Shown piece by piece: positions 1-5,320 of a stretch of 5,444 bases of DNA; positions within the stretch are counted from its first letter, which is position 1, and each line of letters starts with the position of its first letter. The DNA is from DASQLQ01 sp035629935 (GTDB lineage: Bacteria > Actinomycetota > CADDZG01 > WHSQ01). The stretch lies in the NCBI GenBank assembly GCA_035629935.1, contig DASQLQ010000097.1, forward strand, positions 1 through 5,444, read 5' to 3'. Both the position numbers and the translations under genes were made by a program. Under the pieces are notes generated by a model. That model did no database searches. It worked only from the letters and a program-made list of their open reading frames with translations, and was not told where the DNA came from.

Positions 1-1
1 C

Positions 2-889
2 ATCTCGACGGGGGTCATCGAAGGCATGTTGGGGGCGGATCTCGTAGGGCTTCACATCTCGCGGTGGTGTGACAACTTCGTCGCCTGCTGCGAGGCACTC
101 GGTGCGGCAGTCGATCGCTCGAAGGGAACCGTGTCGCACAACGGAACGACATCCTGGGTTCGTTCCTACCCGATACCGATCGATGCGAGCGATCTGACCG
201 CGCGGGCGAACATCAAACCCGTTAGTCGATGGGCGAGCAGATTCCGAGAATCGATCGGCGACGGCCGGCTGATCGTTCGGGTGGATCGGAGTGAGCCGTC
301 CAAGAACATCGTGCGCGGGTTCGAGGCGTTCGGACTGTTGCTCGACCGCCGCGCCGATCTGCGTTCTCGCGTCCGCTTCGTCGCGTGCGTTTACCCGTCG
401 AGGCAAACCATGTCGGAGTACCGCCGATACAGCGAACGGATCCAGGCGGCGGTTGACGATGTGAACCGCCGCTATCCCGATTCGATACAGCTCTTCACCG
501 AAGACGACTTCGACCGGAGTCTGGGAGCCCAGCTGGCCTATGACGTTCTGCTGGTCAATCCGATCATGGACGGGATGAACCTCGTTTCCAAAGAAGGGCC
601 AACGATCAACCAGCGCGAAGGTGTGCTCGTCCTCTCTTCGGGGGCCGGGTCGTTCGAAGAGCTCGGGGAAGCCGCCATCGAGATAAACGACCCGCTGGAT
701 GTCGAGGAGACCTCGACGGCACTCGAGCGAGCGCTTGAGTTACCGGATCGAGAACGACGGGAACGTGCCCGGGTCCTGCGGGCACGCGCAACGGGAACGA
801 AGCCCGAAAACTGGATAGAGGCTCAACTTGCCGACCTCCGATCCATCGCAGACACGGGAGAACCGGTTAGCTCTCCGCCAGCTCTTTGA
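2..889 (+). CDS. otsA: Trehalose-6-phosphate synthase (GT20), 3' part; 5' end outside window
   Basis: Cytoplasmic glycosyltransferase joining UDP-glucose and glucose-6-phosphate into trehalose-6-phosphate. The frame is open from base 2, so the N-terminal half is missing; 295 codons remain and end at TGA. Counting from the ATG at 26, visible GT20 landmarks are VDRSEPSK (86-93; its R and K match the conserved UDP-phosphate-binding R/K pair), PSRQ with EYRRY behind it (124-135), and DGMNLVSKE (182-190), the donor-binding loop with its terminal Glu. GVLVLSSGAGSFEEL (199-213) matches the usual GVLVLSEFAGAAxEL. Motifs differ from the E. coli type (VDRLDYTKG; LRDGMNLVAKE followed by FVAAQ), so this is a divergent subfamily. 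The convergent otsB neighbour supports the trehalose assignment; another sugar-phosphate acceptor is the main alternative. The last 23 bp overlap otsB on the other strand. Confidence 0.9.
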   Translation: MSTGVIEGMLGADLVGLHISRWCDNFVACCEALGAAVDRSKGTVSHNGTTSWVRSYPIPIDASDLTARANIKPVSRWASRFRESIGDGRLIVRVDRSEPSKNIVRGFEAFGLLLDRRADLRSRVRFVACVYPSRQTMSEYRRYSERIQAAVDDVNRRYPDSIQLFTEDDFDRSLGAQLAYDVLLVNPIMDGMNLVSKEGPTINQREGVLVLSSGAGSFEELGEAAIEINDPLDVEETSTALERALELPDRERRERARVLRARATGTKPENWIEAQLADLRSIADTGEPVSSPPAL

Positions 890-1652
890 GTAGAACCACG
901 GTCCCAACCGGTCCATCGACGGTCACATCGGCCCTTTCCAATAGCTCCGGTGGAGCTTCATCGGAATCAACCGCCACGCGAACCGTGTGAAGTCCTTCGG
1001 TGGCAAGGATGTCGAGGGCGTCGAACGCCGGCAGATCGACCTTGTCGTCCCCGATGAACAGTGCCGCCTTCAAACCTTCGGATCGCGCCCGCTCTAGTAC
1101 GACTGCGGCTTTGGAGAAGTCAACCGGAGGTCTGAGTTCGAAGGCGAGCCGCCCCCCAGCACGCTTCAAACCGTGCTTCCGCGCCAGATCGTCCGCGATC
1201 CCGTCCAACACTTCACGCGCCCGCTCTTGCTCTTCGGCTGCGCGGAAATGGAGACCGATCATCACTCCTTTGTCTTCGATCACGACACCCGGCAGGTCCG
1301 CACGAGCGACCTCCTCCTCGGCCTCACTCTTGACGACCGCCATCAGCTCCTGATGTGGAAGAGCAAGGTCCGAATAGGTGACCTGTCCGCCCACCGCTCG
1401 CTGTGCCCCGTGTACACCCCAGATCTCGACCGCGTTGCCCAGCCACTCGACGAGCTCGAAAGCGGAACGACCGGAAACGATGGAGACCAGCGCGAAGCGG
1501 TCGGCCAACATGCCCAGCAGTTCTTTGACTTCGTCGAGAGGTCGAGCCTGTGAGGGGATCTCGACGATCTCCGACAAGGTCCCATCGAAGTCCAAGAAGA
1601 TCCCGGAAGAATCCGGATCCGTCCGAAAAGGAGCCAAAACGGTTCTTTGCAC
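867..1652 (-). CDS. otsB: Trehalose-6-phosphate phosphatase (HAD superfamily)
   Basis: Removes phosphate from trehalose-6-phosphate to give trehalose. With the GTG at 1652 the protein has 261 residues, close to the family norm of about 250-270. HAD motifs are present: motif I DFDGT (21-25, nucleophile D21 and acid/base D23), motif II SGR (60-62), then GVHGAQ (79-84), a cap segment IEDKGVMIGLHFR (125-137), motif III lysine in DFSK (K181), and motif IV GDDKVD (201-206), where the family usually has GDDxTDE. The GTG was chosen because a TACTCT -10 box ends exactly 7 nt before it, motif I falls at the usual distance, and longer versions would run into the divergent lipoprotein gene. TTG at 1637 is a second option. 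The 3' end overlaps otsA tail-to-tail; stop is TAA. The gene is not in an otsBA operon, as is common elsewhere. Confidence 0.9.
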   Translation of the reverse strand: MQRTVLAPFRTDPDSSGIFLDFDGTLSEIVEIPSQARPLDEVKELLGMLADRFALVSIVSGRSAFELVEWLGNAVEIWGVHGAQRAVGGQVTYSDLALPHQELMAVVKSEAEEEVARADLPGVVIEDKGVMIGLHFRAAEEQERAREVLDGIADDLARKHGLKRAGGRLAFELRPPVDFSKAAVVLERARSEGLKAALFIGDDKVDLPAFDALDILATEGLHTVRVAVDSDEAPPELLERADVTVDGPVGTVVLLKELAES

Positions 1653-1659
1653 GCGCGGG

Positions 1660-1665
1660 AGAGTA
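1660..1665 (-). promoter_or_regulatory. -10 box of otsB promoter (leaderless)
   Basis: On the minus strand TACTCT fits TANNNT. Seven bases separate it from the GTG at 1652, placing the predicted transcription start on or next to the start codon. No TTGACA-like -35 is seen at 16-18 bp spacing. The same hexamer precedes the DUF3263 gene. Confidence 0.5.
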
Positions 1666-1679
1666 GCGGTTGTGCTGTC

Positions 1680-1685
1680 TACACT
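1680..1685 (+). promoter_or_regulatory. -10 box of lipoprotein gene promoter (leaderless)
   Basis: TACACT fits TANNNT and ends 7 nt before the GTG at 1693. There is no convincing -35. Together with the otsB box it forms a 6-of-7 inverted repeat (AGAGTAG at 1660-1666, CTACACT at 1679-1685), so the two promoters point away from each other with about 14 bp between the boxes. Confidence 0.45.
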
Positions 1686-1692
1686 GCATAAC

Positions 1693-2505
1693 GTGAAGCA
1701 AGCTCTCGTCCGGGTCACCCCTCTCATGCTCCTGACACTCATGGCCTGCAGACCGGACACTGTCGACCTTTCCTACCGGTTCCCGGTGGGCAAAGAGACG
1801 CACTACAGGATGGAGGCCAGTGCGGACGCGCGCTGGAACCTCGAAGGGCAGGGCCGTGGCTCGTACCACGCGGTTTTCGAGGTAACGGAACGTGTGACGG
1901 AGGACACCGGGGGCGAAGCCGTATTGAGCGTCGTGATGGAACCGATCGACGTGGAAGAGGACGGCTTGCCTTCACCCGGGCTCGAAACACGAACGTTCTC
2001 GCTGCGGGCGGGCCCGAATGGAGAGGTGCTCGAGGTCCTGGAGGTGGACGGAGTTTCTGCCGGGGTGCTCGACAACGACCAGCTGGGCTTGATCGCGACC
2101 TACCGACCGCCGCTTCCCCTCGAACCCGTGCCCTTGAACGGTGCGTGGAACGCAGAGCAGCAACTCGAGCTTCCATCCGTGTTCCAGCAGGTCGCGACGA
2201 TCGGACAGGTGACCCGCCTCGATCGAGACGCGGGTGGACGGTTGGCGCAGCTGAAGTACTTGGGCCGGGGTCCGTTGGTCAGCTCGATCGCTCTTCCTCA
2301 AGGCGAAGCAGATCTCACCGGATCGACGACCATCCACATCGATGCGCAATTGGACATCGACGAAGGATCGCTCCGCGAGGCGCGTTCCTCGACGGCCGGA
2401 CGATTCGACGTGAGGGTGATCCCCCCCGACCAGCGTGCGCCGATAGTCGGATCCATGCATCTGGACCTGGACGTCAGGCTGATAGAGATCGAAACAAAGT
2501 CCTAG
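1693..2505 (+). CDS. Predicted lipoprotein of unknown function
   Basis: A 270-residue protein with a short lipoprotein signal: charged start (K2, R7), hydrophobic stretch TPLMLLTLM (9-17) and an LMAC lipobox with Cys19, then CRPDTVDL. The lipobox has Met at -2, slightly unusual. The mature part is hydrophilic and apparently beta-rich, opening with SYRFPVGKETHYRMEA and carrying PPLPLEPVPLNGAW in the middle. This layout (LxYRFxxGxxxxY opening, later LPxxPVxxGxxW) recalls uncharacterised secreted lipoproteins of the DUF6263 kind, but I hold that loosely. No catalytic motif is seen. GTG 1693 was chosen for the -10 box directly before it and the signal peptide length; GTG 1672 in the same frame would add seven residues. 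The gene is divergent from otsB and converges on the LytR_C gene, sharing a CTAG at their ends. Confidence 0.8.
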   Translation: MKQALVRVTPLMLLTLMACRPDTVDLSYRFPVGKETHYRMEASADARWNLEGQGRGSYHAVFEVTERVTEDTGGEAVLSVVMEPIDVEEDGLPSPGLETRTFSLRAGPNGEVLEVLEVDGVSAGVLDNDQLGLIATYRPPLPLEPVPLNGAWNAEQQLELPSVFQQVATIGQVTRLDRDAGGRLAQLKYLGRGPLVSSIALPQGEADLTGSTTIHIDAQLDIDEGSLREARSSTAGRFDVRVIPPDQRAPIVGSMHLDLDVRLIEIETKS

Positions 2506-3122
2506 ATCTCGTCCTTACCCACGACCACGTGCAGGGAGACGGTGTCGGCGAGGTTGCCGGGCTTCTCGTCAACGGCCCATCCGAATTTCGCAGCCAACGC
2601 CTTTGCCGCTCGCTTCGCATCGGGGAACGACCAGAAAACGGTCGTTTCCTTGTATTCCGTAGAGGTCTCCAGAGCGACGATCTGGTAACCCAGGGCGGCC
2701 AGCTTCTCGCTCATCGCGGTGCCGGCCTCCGGGTCGTCAGTACCGTTCAGCACCTGTACGGAGATGCCTTCGGTGATCAGTTTCTTCGGGAGCTTGGGAG
2801 TCTTCTCTTCTGGAGTAGGTGTGGCCTCATCCGGCGTCGGCGTCTCCTCTGCGGGCTCAACTGACTCCTCGGGTTCGGATGATTCCATGGGTGATGGTGA
2901 TTCCTCGGCAACTTGCTGAGGTTCCGAGCCCGGGCGGCCGAGGTAGTCGACCACCATCCACACCCCGACTCCGACCACGGTCGCGATCAACAGCCACGGG
3001 AGAAACCAGCCGACGAACGAACGTATGAAAGGGAGCTGCTGCCCCGAAGAATGCCGGCCTACGGCGCGGCCCCCGCTATCTCTTGCCGGGGAGGTACTCC
3101 GCCCCGAGCAAGCGGGCAACAC
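2502..3122 (-). CDS. Membrane-anchored LytR_C-domain protein (VirR-like)
   Basis: 206 residues from GTG 3122. Three parts are visible: a basic cytoplasmic N-terminus (1-36), one membrane helix (about 37-61, FVGWFLPW to WMVVDYL), and an outside portion. The latter has a Pro/Glu/Ser/Thr-rich linker (66-112, repeated TPTP and EE) followed by a LytR_C domain (about 119-203) opening with ISVQVLNGT, then GYQIVAL and a terminal VSLHVVVGK strand. LytR_C domains occur on LytR-CpsA-Psr cell-wall ligases and as single-helix proteins; M. tuberculosis VirR (Rv0431) has this second architecture and affects envelope integrity and vesicle release. A similar envelope role is inference. The start is uncertain: GTG 3122 and TTG 3119 are the only usable starts before the helix, both lie inside the DUF3263 gene, and neither has a Shine-Dalgarno. 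Probably cotranscribed with DUF3263. Confidence 0.82.
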   Translation of the reverse strand: MLPACSGRSTSPARDSGGRAVGRHSSGQQLPFIRSFVGWFLPWLLIATVVGVGVWMVVDYLGRPGSEPQQVAEESPSPMESSEPEESVEPAEETPTPDEATPTPEEKTPKLPKKLITEGISVQVLNGTDDPEAGTAMSEKLAALGYQIVALETSTEYKETTVFWSFPDAKRAAKALAAKFGWAVDEKPGNLADTVSLHVVVGKDEI

Positions 3123-3369
3123 GTTGACGCTGTCGGTAGACGCGCAGCCGCTTCAAGCGCTTGACCAGGATGGGATCGTGATCCATCGCGGCGGGCTTCT
3201 CGAGCAGCTCGTTGAGGATCTGGTAGTACTTCGTTGCCGACATGTCGAAGCGTTCTTTGATCGCCTGTTCCTTCACTCCGGCGTGCTTCCACCAGGAACG
3301 TTCGAAATCCAGGATCTCGATGTCTCGCTGCTCCAATTCGGGCACGGGCCCAGTTCCGATTCCATCCAT
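3076..3369 (-). CDS. DUF3263 family protein
   Basis: 97 residues. Family hallmarks are ILDFERSWWKHAGVKEQAI (19-37), FDMSATKYYQILNELLEKP (41-59) and DPILVKRLKRLR (65-76). This small family is essentially actinobacterial. The segment 37-55 looks like a helix-turn-helix and the C-terminus is strongly basic, so DNA binding is plausible but undemonstrated. Start is the ATG at 3369, six bases after a TACTCT -10 box and without a Shine-Dalgarno. The downstream LytR_C gene begins 47 bp before this gene stops (TAG), which suggests one transcript. To my knowledge the M. tuberculosis pair Rv0430-Rv0431 has the same order. Confidence 0.9.
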   Translation of the reverse strand: MDGIGTGPVPELEQRDIEILDFERSWWKHAGVKEQAIKERFDMSATKYYQILNELLEKPAAMDHDPILVKRLKRLRVYRQRQRVARLLGAEYLPGKR

Positions 3370-3375
3370 GTCTAG

Positions 3376-3381
3376 AGAGTA
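3376..3381 (-). promoter_or_regulatory. -10 box of DUF3263-LytR_C operon (leaderless)
   Basis: TACTCT on the minus strand, six bases before the ATG at 3369. It lies in the 85-bp gap after gdh. No good -35 is visible at the usual spacing. The context CTACTCT is identical to that before otsB. Confidence 0.5.
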
Positions 3382-3454
3382 GTCCGGTCGATTTCGCGAC
3401 GTACGGATTTTCGAGGGTGCGGGAATCTTCTTTTCGCGGGCGCCTGCTCGGCCC

Positions 3455-4735
3455 TTAGGGGAACAAGCCCCTGGTTAGGTGGGCTTCTGCGACCCTGCCC
3501 ACACCGATCCAGTGGGCGGCTTGGCGCATCGAAAGGCCTTTCTCGGTAGCCAGGTCGTACACCTCGAAGAAGGCCTGCTCCATGATCTGTCTCAGGCGAT
3601 CGTTCACTTCTTCCTCCGACCAGAAGTAGGCCTGGATGTCCTGGACCCACTCGAAGTAGGAAACGCTCACGCCGCCCGAGTTCGCCAGGATGTCTGGCAC
3701 CACGAAGATCCCGCGCTCGTTGAGGACCTTGTCCCCTTCGAAGGTGATCGGGCCGTTGGCGGCTTCGCACACGACGCGGGCCCGGATCGCGTCCGCGTTC
3801 TTAACCGTTATGACTCCTTCGATGGCGGCCGGGATGAGGACGTCGCATTCGATCTCGAGTAGCTCTTCGTTCGAGATAGCTTCAGCCCCCGGATATCCCG
3901 CGACGGTGCCGGCCTCCCGGCTGTGGCGATTGATCGCTTCCGGATCGAGCCCTTTCTCGCGATACAAACCACCTTCGGCATCCGACACTGCGATGACACG
4001 GCAACCAGCGTCGTGAAGCAGTTGCGCAGCGTGGCCTCCGACCTTGCCGTAACCCTGGATGGCAACGGTTACTTCATCGATGCTGATTCCAAGAGTCTTC
4101 AGGGTTTGGAAGATCACGTACATCACACCGCGCGATGTTGCTCCCCCCCGACCCTTTGAGCCTCCGATCGACACGGGTTTGCCGGTAACCACTCCAGGCA
4201 CCGAGTACCCCTTGTTGATGGAATACGTGTCCATGATCCAGGACATGATCTCTTCGTCGGTGTTCATGTCGGGGGCCGGGATATCGCGCTCGGGGCCGAT
4301 GAACGGAAGGATCTCGGACGCGTAACGGCGCGTCATCCTCTCGATCTCGGCTTTGCTGTGCACCTTGGGATCGACCGCAACTCCACCCTTCGCGCCCCCG
4401 AAGGGGATGCCTGCGATCGCGCACTTCCAGGTCATCCACATCGCAAGGGCCTTGACCTCGTCGAGGCCCACCAATGGGTGATAGCGGATCCCGCCCTTCG
4501 CCGGGCCGCGTGTGACGTTGTGATGGATGCGGTAGCCCTCGTAGACACGGGTGGAGCCGTCGTCCATCCGGAAGGGGACCGAGACGATCAGAGCGCGTTT
4601 CGGGGCCCGCAGGATGTCATGCACCCCGGGGGCCAGGCCCATGAGTTCGGCGGCTTCGTCGAGTTGGGCGAGAGCCGTTTCCCAGGCCGAGTCGCCGGCC
4701 GGGGTGGTCTCGTGGAGATCGTCGTCGATCGTCAC
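3455..4735 (-). CDS. gdhA: Glutamate dehydrogenase (Glu/Leu/Phe/Val dehydrogenase family)
   Basis: Cytoplasmic enzyme interconverting glutamate and 2-oxoglutarate plus ammonia. 426 residues from GTG 4735, matching the approximately 420-residue hexameric class. Visible landmarks: GPAKGGIRYHP (77-87, K80 substrate binding), MTWKCAIAG (K104), GGAKGG (catalytic K116), IPAPDMNT (catalytic-type D156), Rossmann loop GYGKVG (228-233), and AVSDAEGGLY after it, resembling NAD-preferring enzymes such as Bacillus RocG. PAAIEGVIT and CEAANGPIT follow, and the C-terminus VGRVAEAHLTRGL is family-typical. A longer frame to 4813 exists but its extra residues come from tRNA-Thr and the promoter. GTG 4735 sits six bases after a CATAAT -10 box, so a leaderless mRNA is likely. 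Cofactor preference and gene name are inferred; gudB or rocG would be equally apt. Confidence 0.93.
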   Translation of the reverse strand: MTIDDDLHETTPAGDSAWETALAQLDEAAELMGLAPGVHDILRAPKRALIVSVPFRMDDGSTRVYEGYRIHHNVTRGPAKGGIRYHPLVGLDEVKALAMWMTWKCAIAGIPFGGAKGGVAVDPKVHSKAEIERMTRRYASEILPFIGPERDIPAPDMNTDEEIMSWIMDTYSINKGYSVPGVVTGKPVSIGGSKGRGGATSRGVMYVIFQTLKTLGISIDEVTVAIQGYGKVGGHAAQLLHDAGCRVIAVSDAEGGLYREKGLDPEAINRHSREAGTVAGYPGAEAISNEELLEIECDVLIPAAIEGVITVKNADAIRARVVCEAANGPITFEGDKVLNERGIFVVPDILANSGGVSVSYFEWVQDIQAYFWSEEEVNDRLRQIMEQAFFEVYDLATEKGLSMRQAAHWIGVGRVAEAHLTRGLFP

Positions 4736-4741
4736 ACGGTA

Positions 4742-4770
4742 ATTATGGTGGCAATAGAGGGAGTTGGGAA
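4742..4770 (-). promoter_or_regulatory. Sigma-70-type promoter of gdh
   Basis: The best promoter in the window: TTCCCA (4765-4770, four of six consensus bases) and CATAAT (4742-4747), separated by 17 bp. The predicted transcription start coincides with the GTG at 4735. The -35 begins only 4 bp past the CCA end of tRNA-Thr, and the whole promoter lies within the 3' tail of the endonuclease reading frame. Confidence 0.6.
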
Positions 4771-5285
4771 TGACTGGAGCCGGGTGTCGGGATCGAACCG
4801 ACCGCCTGCTCATTACAAATGAGCTGCTCTACCAAATGAGCTAACCCGGCCTGAACCTCGTAATCCTTCGCCCAGCGTATCTTCTTCGCCTGATTGTTCC
4901 GGGTGGGCACCACTCTCAACGCACCCAGATTCGTGCCTACATCGGCAACGGGTACGAGATAGACCTGCCGAGTATCCGAGCAATAGATGCCGAAGAGGTC
5001 TGCCTGACCCCTGTAGTTGTGCCGGTATTCGCGCGTCCCCCGGTTGCTAGGGTGATGGTAGGTAAGACTGCAGGTGTTGAACTTGATCACTCCGTCGCGC
5101 AGCCGACCCGTCTTGCATTGGACCCGAACGAAGCGATTGTTCATCTCCATCACCAAGTCGTAACGGCAGTTCTCGCCGAAGGGAACCAAGACCTGCGCGT
5201 CGGGAAATGTCTCAACCAAACGAGCCAAGACCATCGCCTGTGTGATGTCACCGACTATTTTCGGATGCTGAACAACACGGTCCAC
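4743..5285 (-). CDS. PD-(D/E)XK endonuclease related to group I intron homing enzymes; frame reads through tRNA-Thr
   Basis: 180 codons from GTG 5285; residues 1-145 are the real domain. HPKIVGD (7-13) and a helix (14-27) precede VPFGENCRYDLV (34-45) and VRVQCKTGR (53-61). D43 with Q56-x-K58 is the PD...QxK form of the nuclease site, as in the cyanobacterial tRNA-intron enzyme I-Ssp6803I; YLVPVADV (109-116) and RNNQAKKIRWAKDYEV (129-144) are also family-typical. Codon 146 is exactly the first base of tRNA-Thr; there is no stop until TAA at 4743, so 35 codons are tRNA and gdh promoter. Whether that tail is made is unknown. Sampled GC is about 55%, below the other genes. A TAGAGT box ends six bases before the GTG. 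No intron surrounds it, so it appears freestanding; its DNA target is unknown. Confidence 0.78.
   Translation of the reverse strand: MDRVVQHPKIVGDITQAMVLARLVETFPDAQVLVPFGENCRYDLVMEMNNRFVRVQCKTGRLRDGVIKFNTCSLTYHHPSNRGTREYRHNYRGQADLFGIYCSDTRQVYLVPVADVGTNLGALRVVPTRNNQAKKIRWAKDYEVQAGLAHLVEQLICNEQAVGSIPTPGSSHSQLPLLPP
4775..4850 (-). tRNA. tRNA-Thr (anticodon TGT), CCA encoded
   Basis: A complete 76-nt cloverleaf on the minus strand. The acceptor stem GCCGGGT/ACCCGGC pairs over all 7 bp; the D arm is GCTC-ATTTGGTA-GAGC; the anticodon stem is GCTCA/TGAGC with loop TTTGTAA, giving anticodon TGT (reads ACA and other Thr codons); the variable loop is AGGCG; the T arm is GTCGG-TTCGATC-CCGAC. The discriminator is T followed by an encoded CCA (4775-4777). 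No intron interrupts it. The gene is contained in the same-strand endonuclease frame, so 5' maturation by RNase P would cut that message if cotranscribed. A weak TACGCT at 4874-4879 could be its own -10 box. Confidence 0.97.
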
Positions 5286-5291
5286 GCAGCA

Positions 5292-5297
5292 ACTCTA
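5292..5297 (-). promoter_or_regulatory. -10 box of endonuclease gene (leaderless)
   Basis: TAGAGT on the minus strand, six bases before the GTG at 5285, in the 35-bp gap after the sigma factor gene. There is no clear -35. Transcription from this box, or from upstream sigH, would run on into tRNA-Thr. Confidence 0.45.
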
Positions 5298-5320
5298 GTG
5301 AAGGGGTGTGACAGAACCGG

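Noticed and set aside
1657..1674. GGGAGAG as a Shine-Dalgarno for a GTG at 1672 of the lipoprotein gene
   Set aside because: Spacing is good, but those bases are the otsB -10 region read backwards, and GTG 1693 has its own -10 and a better signal peptide. Not fully excluded.
1378..1692. Upstream extension of the lipoprotein frame over otsB
   Set aside because: Antisense to conserved otsB sequence, with no family resemblance; an internal lipoprotein signal would be senseless.
1653..1760. N-terminal extension of otsB up to a start at 1760
   Set aside because: It would cover the divergent promoters and the lipoprotein signal peptide; HAD motif I sits near the N-terminus in this family.
3457..3472. 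Perfect hairpin AGGGG-AACAAG-CCCCT at the end of gdh as a terminator
   Set aside because: The stem is only 5 bp, it encodes the last gdh residues and stop, and no T-run follows on either strand.
4736..4813. 26-residue N-terminal extension of glutamate dehydrogenase
   Set aside because: It is translated from tRNA-Thr and the gdh promoter; GTG 4735 gives the family length and follows a -10 box.
4358..4822. 154-codon plus-strand frame opposite gdh
   Set aside because: It is a shadow of gdh and tRNA-Thr with no recognisable family features; other plus-strand frames over 3000-4800 are alike.
4775..4850. Group I intron in tRNA-Thr, suggested by the neighbouring endonuclease family
   Set aside because: The cloverleaf is contiguous, including the anticodon loop; no intron-sized insertion exists.
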